Below the pieces are notes generated by a model. It made no database searches. It had not been told where the DNA came from and saw only the letters and a list, made by a program, of their open reading frames with translations. The translations under genes and the position numbers were made by a program. DNA of 64,000 nucleotides from a virus. Of this stretch, positions 56,059 to 63,554 are shown piece after piece. The DNA is taken from positions 1 through 64,000 of the IMG/VR virus record IMGVR_UViG_3300028392_002058; one strand, given 5' to 3'. The first letter of the stretch is position 1. Each line of letters opens with the position of its first letter.

Positions 56059-56267
56059 GGTTCAACTCCGAAATGTTTTTTAATCAAATCACCTTGTGTC
56101 TTTCCACCTTCAGCCATTATCCAATCAACCTGTTCAGCACATTCCTGAACAATCAACTCGGCGAACTTTTCTTTCAAAGGATTGGGAACAATGAAGGTAG
56201 CGTATTTGTGTTCGGCTGAGAATTCGTTAGAAGCCTGTTCAAATAGTTCATTAATTCGTTCGTTCAT
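56055..56267 (-). CDS. KFAELIV-family small protein, copy 1
   Basis: 70 residues, MNERINELFEQASNEFSAEH, then KEKFAELIVQECAEQVDWIM and HFGVEP at the end. One of three tandem paralogs sharing MNERI, KFAELIV-x-EC and HFGVE. This family is very common in myophages; function unknown. ATGA-type overlaps on both sides. Confidence 0.75.
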   Translation of the reverse strand: MNERINELFEQASNEFSAEHKYATFIVPNPLKEKFAELIVQECAEQVDWIMAEGGKTQGDLIKKHFGVEP

Positions 56268-56479
56268 TCTTCAACTCCGAAATGTTGTTCGATGGCAATG
56301 GCACAATTATCTCTATCTACTTTTAATGCATAGACATTGGGCTGGTTCCGACATATTTGGGCACATTCCCGAACAATCAACTCGGCGAACTTTTTACAAA
56401 ATTCATCAGGAATGTTCCAAGGACCAGAGGGCATGTCTTCAACAGCCTTATCAGCAAGTTCTAGAATTCGTTCGTTCAT
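56264..56479 (-). CDS. KFAELIV-family small protein, copy 2
   Basis: 71 residues, MNERILELADKAVEDMPSGP, KKFAELIVRECAQIC and HFGVEE. AAAGGA before the 56479 ATG fixes the start. Paralog of its neighbours. Confidence 0.75.
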   Translation of the reverse strand: MNERILELADKAVEDMPSGPWNIPDEFCKKFAELIVRECAQICRNQPNVYALKVDRDNCAIAIEQHFGVEE

Positions 56480-56672
56480 TGTTTGTCCTTTGTGGATAAT
56501 AATATGTACAGTCACTACGGCGTATGTCCCAACTGCTGGCTAGGCCACCCAGATGTTGTAAGGTCCATCTGGCACGGTCATGTGCTTGCGGTACAGCCAT
56601 GGGCCAGGGTGTGTTGTTGCGACATTGTATGTACTGCTTGAGATAAACATAACTTTGTTCACGAGCCCACAT
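56451..56672 (-). CDS. Small phage protein between the KFAELIV copies
   Basis: 73 residues starting MWAREQSYVYLKQYIQCRNN with AHDRARWTLQHLGGLASSWD. Its ATG overlaps the end of copy 3 and its end overlaps copy 2 by 29 bases in another frame. The overlap lowers confidence, but the gap it fills is otherwise empty. Confidence 0.45.
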   Translation of the reverse strand: MWAREQSYVYLKQYIQCRNNTPWPMAVPQAHDRARWTLQHLGGLASSWDIRRSDCTYYYPQRTNNERTNSRTC

Positions 56673-56931
56673 CTTCAACTCCAAAATGTTCTCGATACAA
56701 TGGTAGCAGGCGTTCAATGGCCGTGATTGACAATTCTTTCGAATTCAACTTCATACATTCCGCCACAATCAACTCGGCGAACTTTTCATAACTGAGTCCA
56801 AGTCCCACATGAATCTGTGTGCCGGGTATGGCATAACTAGGCGCATACTTTGCAAGTTCGGGCGTGTTCTTGACTTGCTCACGGGCCAAGGCCTGAGCCT
56901 CAACCAGTAGTTGTCGAATTCGTTCGTTCAT
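56659..56931 (-). CDS. KFAELIV-family small protein, copy 3
   Basis: 90 residues, MNERIRQLLVEAQALAREQV, with a longer middle, YEKFAELIVAECMKL and REHFGVED. First of the tandem copies in transcription order. Confidence 0.75.
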   Translation of the reverse strand: MNERIRQLLVEAQALAREQVKNTPELAKYAPSYAIPGTQIHVGLGLSYEKFAELIVAECMKLNSKELSITAIERLLPLYREHFGVEDVGS

Positions 56932-56934
56932 ATA

Positions 56935-57153
56935 CTACCTTGAAAGTCGGTCAACAATTCGTTGTTGGATAAGATCCATTTCATCTTGTTCCATATAAAA
57001 GTCTGTGGTTGGGTCATAGTATGCACCTTCTGCATTGTCATAGTATAACACACGACCGCTGAAATTAAAAGGCCCCTCTAGTCCTTTTCTAGGTCCATAC
57101 TTGACACGCATCTGATCCATCTGCGTCTTGTCTGCTAGCACGGCATAGCCCAT
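56935..57153 (-). CDS. Small phage protein, function unknown
   Basis: 72 residues starting MGYAVLADKTQMDQMRVKYG, then FNFSGRVLYYDNAEGAYYDP, a Tyr/Asp-rich beta hairpin, and a helix. Same early operon. Confidence 0.6.
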   Translation of the reverse strand: MGYAVLADKTQMDQMRVKYGPRKGLEGPFNFSGRVLYYDNAEGAYYDPTTDFYMEQDEMDLIQQRIVDRLSR

Positions 57154-57162
57154 ATCAACTCC

Positions 57163-57303
57163 TTAGATTGTATGCAAAGGATTGCGTCGACGCAGGTGAG
57201 CCAGTGCGGCTTCCTTTGAATCAAAGCGACCCGAGATGGGTGTTTGATGTGCGCCTCGCACAATGTACCAACCACCCAAAATACCGTTGTAGACGACTTT
57301 CAT
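57163..57303 (-). CDS. Small beta protein, 46 residues
   Basis: MKVVYNGILGGWYIVRGAHQ, then GRFDSKEAALAHLRRR; looks like a three-strand and helix mini-fold (a common phage and bacterial pattern). ATGA overlap with the upstream membrane gene. Confidence 0.6.
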   Translation of the reverse strand: MKVVYNGILGGWYIVRGAHQTPISGRFDSKEAALAHLRRRNPLHTI

Positions 57304-57503
57304 TTTAATACTCCAGTTGTATTCCAAATAGCAGGCTTGCCAAAAAATAAGTAATTTAATCCGGCAATACATGCATACCCAACAACCATTAATCCAACAC
57401 ATTCAATTTTATAATCATATCTCGGTAATACCAAGAGTCCAATACCTATACAAGTACCTAGGATTACTAGTAAATTTACGAATCTTTTAAAAAAATCTTT
57501 CAT
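57300..57503 (-). CDS. Small two-helix membrane protein
   Basis: 67 residues with two membrane helices (LLVILGTCIGIGLLVLP; CVGLMVVGYACIAGLNYLFF). Early operon; function unknown. Confidence 0.6.
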   Translation of the reverse strand: MKDFFKRFVNLLVILGTCIGIGLLVLPRYDYKIECVGLMVVGYACIAGLNYLFFGKPAIWNTTGVLK

Positions 57504-57512
57504 TGCAGTTCC

Positions 57513-57596
57513 TTAAATTTTAGTAAGAATCCAAACCTTGACAGCAAAAATAATTGCCACCACTGCCACTGTTATAAGAATTTCCAAGTCTGACAT
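57513..57596 (-). CDS. Tiny single-helix membrane protein, 27 residues
   Basis: MSDLEILITVAVVAIIFAVK then VWILTKI. AAGGA 7 bases before the ATG supports it. A lone membrane helix. Confidence 0.6.
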   Translation of the reverse strand: MSDLEILITVAVVAIIFAVKVWILTKI

Positions 57597-57605
57597 GATA
57601 ATTCC

Positions 57606-57881
57606 TTAGGCAAGACTGACTTGAACTTGAAACTTATTTACTGTGATGCCAATGCCCGTTGGTTCAGGCTTGTGCGTGGCCAATGCCATTTGACGATCGT
57701 AACTTAATCTTTCCAGAGCAGTCCAAACTGCCACACGAGCATTGGTAGTGGCCATTGATTCTGACATCTGCTGGATTGTCATATAAAGGCCAACATCAGT
57801 TTCGCTACCGCCAGCAGTATTCCAAATTACTCGAAACTTCTGGCTGTTCTTAAAACCGTCAATGATTGTTTTTGTACGCAT
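57606..57881 (-). CDS. Small phage protein, function unknown
   Basis: 91 residues starting MRTKTIIDGFKNSQKFRVIW, with LYMTIQQMSESMATTNARVA and a beta-rich C terminus. Early operon from the 58248-58276 promoter. Confidence 0.6.
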   Translation of the reverse strand: MRTKTIIDGFKNSQKFRVIWNTAGGSETDVGLYMTIQQMSESMATTNARVAVWTALERLSYDRQMALATHKPEPTGIGITVNKFQVQVSLA

Positions 57882-57890
57882 GGTCGCTCC

Positions 57891-58217
57891 TTAGTCTGCT
57901 CTTGAACTCATGTAGGCAGTGATGCCATGTGACTTGAGAACATCAGCGTAGGCCTGTGCGCCGGTTTCTTTGATGTCCATGCTTTGCGTGAAGCTACCAC
58001 CAGGATTCCAAAGTTGAAGTCCGCCACCATAAGCAGGCTTGAAGCCCACAGTTTTCAGCGCACGGCCCAATTTGGTTGATGCCTTTTCGCTCACATGCAC
58101 CCAGGCAAAACCGCAGTAGCCGGGCTCACCGTGACGAGTACGAAAGTCAGCTTCGGCTTTTTGGGCCGCCGCAGTAGCGGTGTTATGGATGGATTCGATA
58201 TTGTCTAGTGCAAACAT
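57891..58217 (-). CDS. Conserved phage early protein, function unknown
   Basis: 108 residues, MFALDNIESIHNTATAAAQK, then HGEPGYCGFAWVHVSEKAST and GFKPAYGGGLQLWNPGGSF. I recall close relatives in several large phages as hypotheticals. AAAGGAG and a consensus promoter upstream. Confidence 0.7.
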   Translation of the reverse strand: MFALDNIESIHNTATAAAQKAEADFRTRHGEPGYCGFAWVHVSEKASTKLGRALKTVGFKPAYGGGLQLWNPGGSFTQSMDIKETGAQAYADVLKSHGITAYMSSRAD

Positions 58218-58247
58218 TCTGAGCTCCTTTTTACTGTTTATGTGTTT

Positions 58248-58276
58248 ATTATACGGCCTATTGGACCACTTGTCAA
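58248..58276 (-). promoter_or_regulatory. Sigma70-type early promoter
   Basis: TTGACA (58271-58276), 17 bp, TATAAT (58248-58253), perfect hexamers. It heads the 56-58 kb early operon. Confidence 0.85.
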
Positions 58277-58722
58277 CCGTTTAGTTTGGCTTTTAACAAC
58301 TCTCCCAGGCTCAACTGTGGGTTTTCTGCCACAGTCACGCCCTCCACGAACAGGTCCACGCTCTCGCTGTAGTAGCCGTTGCTCTCGCCCAACCAACGCA
58401 CATCCACATAACCCCGGCGGGTAGCGAACTTGTAGAAAGTATAAGAATAGCTCTCATAGTGCTCTTCGTCTGGCTCTGTAGCGCCAGCCACTTCTTCGGC
58501 CATCAACAAAGGAGAGCCAACCAGGTCCTGCAGGTCACCAACAATGTCATTGATATCCACAGTCTCGCAACAATCCTGGCAATGAGCAAACATGAATCGC
58601 TCGCCTGAGGCTGTTTCAAACAGCATCTCATTGCCACCCACAGCACCAGTGACACGGACAAAGGTCCGACCCACCATCTGTGCCATGCCCTTTTGGGTGT
58701 TTACTATATTGTCATAATTCAT
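58273..58722 (-). CDS. DUF7448-like phage protein
   Basis: 149 residues starting MNYDNIVNTQKGMAQMVGRT with AAGGA upstream. HCQDCCETVDINDIVGDLQD (near residue 50), YSYTFYKFATRRGYVDVRWL and ESNGYYSESVDL match a family (DUF7448-type) widespread in phages, with a CxxCC that may bind metal. Function unknown. Confidence 0.7.
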   Translation of the reverse strand: MNYDNIVNTQKGMAQMVGRTFVRVTGAVGGNEMLFETASGERFMFAHCQDCCETVDINDIVGDLQDLVGSPLLMAEEVAGATEPDEEHYESYSYTFYKFATRRGYVDVRWLGESNGYYSESVDLFVEGVTVAENPQLSLGELLKAKLNG

Positions 58723-58755
58723 ATCGTGATCCTTGTTTTTTTGTTTCATGCCACT

Positions 58756-58784
58756 ATTGTAGCAAACTCTGGTCCACTTGTCAA
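58756..58784 (-). promoter_or_regulatory. Sigma70-type early promoter
   Basis: TTGACA (58779-58784), 17 bp, TACAAT (58756-58761). The palindrome at 58795-58810 lies 11 bp upstream, the same spacing as at 814. Confidence 0.8.
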
Positions 58785-58794
58785 CCGTTTTTGT

Positions 58795-58810
58795 GTTGTA
58801 TTTTTACAAC
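58795..58810. repeat. Palindromic element upstream of an early promoter
   Basis: GTTGTATTTTTACAAC, identical to 814-829. Confidence 0.6.
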
Positions 58811-58833
58811 GGAAAAGTAGTACTTTTAGTTGC

Positions 58834-58841
58834 AATAAATA
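58834..58841 (+). promoter_or_regulatory. Late promoter box predicting a leaderless transcript
   Basis: AATAAATA, 5 bp to the ATG at 58847. Confidence 0.55.
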
Positions 58842-58846
58842 ACCCT

Positions 58847-59512
58847 ATGAATCCCAGTACTTTACCTGCACTTACAGCAGAGCAAACACAGGCCCTGATT
58901 GATTGTTTTAAAACCAATAAGCAATTTATTGAATATCCAGGCAGGTGCTTTGGACTAGACATTGGCCCAGCACTAGAAATAGTTACACCGATCATTGACA
59001 GCGTACTGGGCACAGGCACTTGGGAACCAGCTGGTGGCAACTTTTTTGAAACAGATACCGGATATCGTGTTCATGCAGACACAGGTAAGGAAGGTCCAGA
59101 TCGTGTACTGCAAACTTTTGTGTTTCCCCTGAGCATTACAGCCAAGCCCGATGTTGTGCCAAATCTTGAAAGGGTTAGACTGCTTATACTAAATCAAACA
59201 TGGTCAGGTGATGCGGCATTCTTTTTGAGTGGCAGTCCAGACGAACCAAGTGAGTATAATATTGTAGTCAAAGACTATCAAGATGTTGGTAATCGTGATG
59301 ACGACTTGACAATTGATGGCATATTGATCAATGAATGCCCACATCTAATTCCCAGTAACTTTGTGGGACTATCGGTAGATAAAAACTTTCAATGGATACC
59401 GGGTGTACCAATCACATTCCCACGCAACAGACTTCATGTCAGTAGTGCATTTCCAAGACAAGGTGTTGCTAAAAAGCTTGGACTAAGTATTTTTACATCA
59501 AAGAAACTATGA
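58847..59512 (+). CDS. Putative 2OG-Fe(II) oxygenase
   Basis: A 221-residue protein starting MNPSTLPALTAEQ. TGYRVHADTGKEG (near residue 67) gives H-x-D and FPRNRLHVSSAFPRQG (near 190) the distal His and a basic residue, as in phytanoyl-CoA or prolyl-hydroxylase-like enzymes. It overlaps the radical SAM gene by 4 bases (ATGA), so the two are probably made together and may act on the same substrate. Confidence 0.6.
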   Translation: MNPSTLPALTAEQTQALIDCFKTNKQFIEYPGRCFGLDIGPALEIVTPIIDSVLGTGTWEPAGGNFFETDTGYRVHADTGKEGPDRVLQTFVFPLSITAKPDVVPNLERVRLLILNQTWSGDAAFFLSGSPDEPSEYNIVVKDYQDVGNRDDDLTIDGILINECPHLIPSNFVGLSVDKNFQWIPGVPITFPRNRLHVSSAFPRQGVAKKLGLSIFTSKKL

Positions 59513-60471
59513 AAAAATTTATCGAAATCAAGCGCACCGAAGATACAATTACTTTCTATTGGAAGCTGACAGATTATTGCAATTGGTCATGCAGTTATTG
59601 TAGTCCAACAGTACATGAAGGAAAATATTATCATGCCAATCAATTGTCCAGTGATCTGCGTGTTAGAGTATTTTTAAACCGTCTAGAATCTATCAAGGGA
59701 GACAAAAAATTAATTGTTTGCTTGACCGGTGGCGAGCCAACTATGCATCCGTTGTTTGGTGAAATAGTTGAAAGAATTCAAAGCATTGGTGGACATGTTG
59801 ATTTGATTACAAATGGTAGTCGACCAGTTGGGTGGTGGAAAAAATTACCTAGACTGCCAGGTTTTAACATTATATCTTTACACCCAGAATTTACAGACTT
59901 GGCAAAAATTAATGAGTTGGCATTGTACCTTGACAGTCAAAAAGTATCGTTGAGATTTAATTTATGTGCTGATCCTGCAAATTGGGATTGGGTCAAATCT
60001 GTCTACGACCATCTTGATCCATCCCTGCATGACGCTGTTATTTGTAAAATCTTGACAAGACACAGGAACGAAGTTGATCCACAATTTGTTGAAGGTCAGC
60101 TGTATGATTATACCGCTGAACAAATGGATTTTATCAAGAAAAGAAGTGCATATCAAAGAGAACAACGGCATCCCGGAGACAATTCTGTTGGGTATTACGA
60201 TGACGGTTCTTCATTTAATTTAAATCCAAATCGTTTAACAGCAAACAACAATCATAAATTTTATGGTTGGGAATGTACAGCTGGACAGACTGGATTTATG
60301 ATTGAGCCAGATGGAAAAATTTGGGCCGGACTTTGTGCAACCAAGTTCTTGGGACTCATTGATAGTTTTAGCATTTTGGAAGACCCGGTCAAATGCAAAA
60401 TTCCTTTTTGCAAATGTCCAGCTGACATCGCAATAAACAAAAAGAAAGTTACATTGTTCCAGGGTCAGTGA
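59509..60471 (+). CDS. Radical SAM protein with SPASM-like C terminus
   Basis: A 320-residue enzyme. CNWSCSYC (near residue 24, CxxxCxxC), LTGGEPTMHP (GGEP), and the C-terminal cluster WECTAGQTGFMIEPDGKIW, WAGLCATKF and KCKIPFCKC resemble SPASM/twitch domains of peptide-modifying radical SAM enzymes. Same layout as 6215-7078. Translationally coupled to the 2OG gene upstream. Confidence 0.85.
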   Translation: MKKFIEIKRTEDTITFYWKLTDYCNWSCSYCSPTVHEGKYYHANQLSSDLRVRVFLNRLESIKGDKKLIVCLTGGEPTMHPLFGEIVERIQSIGGHVDLITNGSRPVGWWKKLPRLPGFNIISLHPEFTDLAKINELALYLDSQKVSLRFNLCADPANWDWVKSVYDHLDPSLHDAVICKILTRHRNEVDPQFVEGQLYDYTAEQMDFIKKRSAYQREQRHPGDNSVGYYDDGSSFNLNPNRLTANNNHKFYGWECTAGQTGFMIEPDGKIWAGLCATKFLGLIDSFSILEDPVKCKIPFCKCPADIAINKKKVTLFQGQ

Positions 60472-61096
60472 AACCCATGTCTGCCAAAGCCCAGGCACGC
60501 TCTACACAATTGTAACATTCACCACAGCGACCTTTGGTCAATGCTGTGCAACTATGTGTAATTTCAATCAGTGACCATACATCAAATGCTTCATATAATG
60601 CCAATGTATGTCGCTTGTCCAACAAGGCAAATGGACAGGTTGTTGTAACTATGCCAACTTTATTAGTGTATTCAATCCGATCCGGTCTGCCTGGATATTC
60701 ACCGGGCATAGGTACAGGCGGATGCCGTTGACTACCATAAAAGATATGTTCAATGCCATGTTTAATTCTAGCATCTCGTTCACCAGTATTTGTTTGTTCG
60801 CTGTGGTGTACTGTTGGATCGCCTACCATAATTGGCTGAGGAATGTCTAAGCCCAGCATTTCGTTAACACGAGTAACAATTGGACCTGCGTAATCCCAGG
60901 CTCCATCTGTGCGTGGCACACATAGAGTAATTAACTCATGTTTGCTTTTTGCCAGCTTCCATTCTGTTGCCAACAGATACAGTAAAATAGCACTATCTGC
61001 ACCACCTGATACCATGACACCAATGCGTTGATGCTGTGGTGGCAATTCAATTTTAATCTCACGCTTGTCGTCTTTGGGGCCTGCTGTTATAATCAT
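60449..61096 (-). CDS. QueC-like PP-loop enzyme (7-cyano-7-deazaguanine synthase type)
   Basis: A 215-residue protein. VMVSGGADSAILLYLL (near residue 27) is the PP-loop and the C-terminal HSCTALTKGRCGECYNCVER has the four-Cys zinc site of QueC. QueC turns 7-carboxy-7-deazaguanine into preQ0. With the QueD-like gene at 38740 it suggests 7-deazaguanine synthesis, but FolE, QueE and a DNA transglycosylase are not in the window. A long insertion around GDPTVHHSEQTNTGERD is unlike E. coli QueC, so another substrate is possible. Confidence 0.75.
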   Translation of the reverse strand: MIITAGPKDDKREIKIELPPQHQRIGVMVSGGADSAILLYLLATEWKLAKSKHELITLCVPRTDGAWDYAGPIVTRVNEMLGLDIPQPIMVGDPTVHHSEQTNTGERDARIKHGIEHIFYGSQRHPPVPMPGEYPGRPDRIEYTNKVGIVTTTCPFALLDKRHTLALYEAFDVWSLIEITHSCTALTKGRCGECYNCVERAWALADMGFTDPGTM

Positions 61097-61097
61097 A

Positions 61098-61838
61098 TCA
61101 ATGTCTATGCTGTAAATGTTTTAATACCCGGTTTACATTTTCCGCTGTAAACGGTACATTAAGTATCAGGTGCCACGAATCGTTGGCCCATGAAATTGTT
61201 CTGTGTGTTTTACGAGTGTTTACATAGTAAACTCTTCCTAATTCAATATTTAATTTTTTATCATCCTGCCACCAATCATATTCCAATGGTCCACAATTCT
61301 TTAAGAATGCAACAAGACGAAAGCAAGGGCGAGGCATGCCAGGATGGTCGCGATGTGGCACAAAATATCCGCCAATTCCTGCATTGACAATAAATGTTCT
61401 ACCCAATGGATTCCATTCATCTAAGAAATCTTTTAAACTATCAAGTCCAGGATGTGCTTGATCACAATCTTGGTACAATTGCGTAGGAACACAAAACTCA
61501 TGCTCAAAGGGCACACGGCCTAATTTGTTTGTTGCTTCTGGAATGCTGGGAGGACTCTGGTGGTTCCACCCTGGAATAGTTGTCAATGACATTGACCGAC
61601 GATTATTTGGACGATCTGTCCTTGGAAGGTAATCTACCCAGTCGTTGCTGTATTTTTCAGTAATGACACGATCAATACTGTGTGCATCTAGGTGCCAGTC
61701 AAGTGGTTCAAAGTCGCCAAGTTGCAATAGTGCCAGTTCTGCGGCCATTGTATCAGGGCGCATTATTCCTAGTCCTTGACGGCTTCCACTAACTCCGTCT
61801 CCAACAACTGCGTTTGGATTATTTTGATTAAAGCTCAT
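61098..61838 (-). CDS. Putative 2OG-Fe(II) oxygenase, aspartyl-hydroxylase-like
   Basis: A 246-residue protein. GGYFVPHRDHPGMPRPCFRL (near residue 155) holds H-x-D; VYYVNTRKTHRTISWANDSW (near 209) the distal His. This matches the aspartyl/asparaginyl beta-hydroxylase-like group common in marine phages. The stop touches the QueC-like start. Substrate unknown. Confidence 0.7.
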   Translation of the reverse strand: MSFNQNNPNAVVGDGVSGSRQGLGIMRPDTMAAELALLQLGDFEPLDWHLDAHSIDRVITEKYSNDWVDYLPRTDRPNNRRSMSLTTIPGWNHQSPPSIPEATNKLGRVPFEHEFCVPTQLYQDCDQAHPGLDSLKDFLDEWNPLGRTFIVNAGIGGYFVPHRDHPGMPRPCFRLVAFLKNCGPLEYDWWQDDKKLNIELGRVYYVNTRKTHRTISWANDSWHLILNVPFTAENVNRVLKHLQHRH

Positions 61839-61886
61839 GTAAATAGTTATCTATTCTGCACAACCATGCAAGATCTAAATGTCTAC

Positions 61887-61894
61887 TATAAATA
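61887..61894 (+). promoter_or_regulatory. T4-type late promoter
   Basis: TATAAATA followed by ACTACTG, then a GGGAGGCTTTT leader to the ATG at 61914. This leader is the same as at 8720 and 25733, but here there is no hairpin arm. Confidence 0.75.
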
Positions 61895-61913
61895 CTACTG
61901 TTGGGAGGCTTTT

Positions 61914-62642
61914 ATGACACGTCAGGCTTTTAATTGGTCCGCGTTGGATCGAGATACATTATACTCAATGCTTTACAGCCTCAAACCAGAGATTGTAGAC
62001 AAACGCTTGCCTATAGGCGAAATTAGTCGTCAGTTAAGTAAGCATATTAAAACACACCTTCCAATCAAAGTGGTCAGTCATAAGCATAAGCTTGTTAAAT
62101 CAGGTGAAATTTGGATAGGTGGCGCCTATTACAGTGACGACGATAAACAAGGAAAGAAACGATTTATTGAAGTTGAATTGGCGTTCCCCACTGATGCTAA
62201 AACTATGAAAACCAGTTCATATCGTTGGGAGCGCATTTGCAGACTTTTTGCAGATACAATATTACACGAAATTATACACACACGTCAATATCGTGCTAGA
62301 AACTTCAAAGATCTCCCAGGTTATGAAAGCACAGCCTATTATGCCAAGGATCGTGCATGGCAAGAGTACTATGGCCACAGAGACGAAATAGGTGCCCACT
62401 CATTTAATCTTGCACAGGACATGATTGATAAGTTTGAATTTGATCCAACAGCCATACGAGAATACCTGGATTCAAAAGTTCCAAAACGAGTTTGCCCCAA
62501 CAGTTGGGGGCGATTTATGAAATCTTTTGAATACGATCATACCCATCCAAAAGTACGCCAAATGAAACATAAAATTATGACTCAATTGGAAAATGCTTAC
62601 CACGGCAAGCCATTTAAAACATCAAACTATTTGACTTATTGA
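61914..62642 (+). CDS. Zinc-metalloprotease-like protein (HExxH)
   Basis: A 242-residue protein starting MTRQAFNWSALDRDTLYSML with GGGAGG upstream; a longer frame from 61776 would overlap the promoter. ILHEIIHTRQYRARNFKDLP (near residue 120) is the HExxH zinc site and YYGHRDEIGAHSFNLAQD a likely third-ligand region. I recall the same HEIIHxRQ signature in T4-like cyanophages. Target unknown; a late virion-assembly protease is one possibility. Confidence 0.75.
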   Translation: MTRQAFNWSALDRDTLYSMLYSLKPEIVDKRLPIGEISRQLSKHIKTHLPIKVVSHKHKLVKSGEIWIGGAYYSDDDKQGKKRFIEVELAFPTDAKTMKTSSYRWERICRLFADTILHEIIHTRQYRARNFKDLPGYESTAYYAKDRAWQEYYGHRDEIGAHSFNLAQDMIDKFEFDPTAIREYLDSKVPKRVCPNSWGRFMKSFEYDHTHPKVRQMKHKIMTQLENAYHGKPFKTSNYLTY

Positions 62643-62648
62643 ATAAGT

Positions 62649-63554
62649 CTATGTTAATTCTAAGCCTGGAATTACATCACCGTCAACCAACATATCTAGC
62701 GGGTGTTTGCGACCGGTAAATTTGTTTGAACTCCAGGTCTGTGCTGTTTCATTAAAGTCCCACCAGCAACTGAATCCCAACATCAAGTGTATTCTTGGTG
62801 GTGCGGTGCGTGTTTTTGCATAGGCTCTATGTAATAAATTTGTATCCCAGGTATAGGCATGGCCTTGTTCCAGGTGAATTGGAGTATGCTCCTTTTGCTC
62901 TAGTACATAATCAGGATGTGTCACCAGTGGTATATTGACTCTTAGATTAATTGGCATTCTTTCGTCAATGTGCCAAGTTACTCCAGCAAACTTGTCATCA
63001 CCAACTGGCCCTTCATTTTCAGCATAAATGATTCGAACTGCTGTTCGTACCAGTGGACACTTAAAAGTATCTATAAATCTACCAAGTTCTCCAACGCGAC
63101 TGGCCGGAGTTCTATACACAAAACCATATGTGTCATAATGTGTATTTCTTTTATTTCTGGGCATTTCTTCTTTGTTCAGAAGTGAATATGGATTAGGTAC
63201 ATTATCTGCAGTACCTGGTGTATGGGTTCCTTGTATTTGTTCATGTATATCACCATCAGTGTAATTGACATTATATGTCAGTCCAATGCCACCATAGCTT
63301 TGATCTTTGCGATCACCTTCGCCACCATTTAATCTGTAATTCCAAGCGCCATATGTTTCCATTGCCAGTTTTGTATCTTCAACCAGTAATTTAAAATTTA
63401 AATCTTCTGGTAATTTAAATTTTAAAAAAGTTCCGTAATCCTTTGATGGTTCAGTCACTGCTTTGCCAAAAGTATTAAACTTGGTAACATATTGGTCAAC
63501 ATAATCATGTATTGTCATACGCGAAGGAATTGATTTAATTTTAATAGTAGACAT
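62649..63554 (-). CDS. 2OG-Fe(II) oxygenase
   Basis: A 301-residue protein. GVTWHIDERMPINLRVNIPL (near residue 190) holds H-x-D, HAYTWDTNLLHRAYAKT (near 232) the distal His, and RTAPPRIHLMLGFS the Arg strand. The beta-helix pattern is clear. The first half is novel with QSYGGIGLTYNVNY. One-base overlap with the next gene, another oxygenase-like protein. Confidence 0.75.
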   Translation of the reverse strand: MSTIKIKSIPSRMTIHDYVDQYVTKFNTFGKAVTEPSKDYGTFLKFKLPEDLNFKLLVEDTKLAMETYGAWNYRLNGGEGDRKDQSYGGIGLTYNVNYTDGDIHEQIQGTHTPGTADNVPNPYSLLNKEEMPRNKRNTHYDTYGFVYRTPASRVGELGRFIDTFKCPLVRTAVRIIYAENEGPVGDDKFAGVTWHIDERMPINLRVNIPLVTHPDYVLEQKEHTPIHLEQGHAYTWDTNLLHRAYAKTRTAPPRIHLMLGFSCWWDFNETAQTWSSNKFTGRKHPLDMLVDGDVIPGLELT

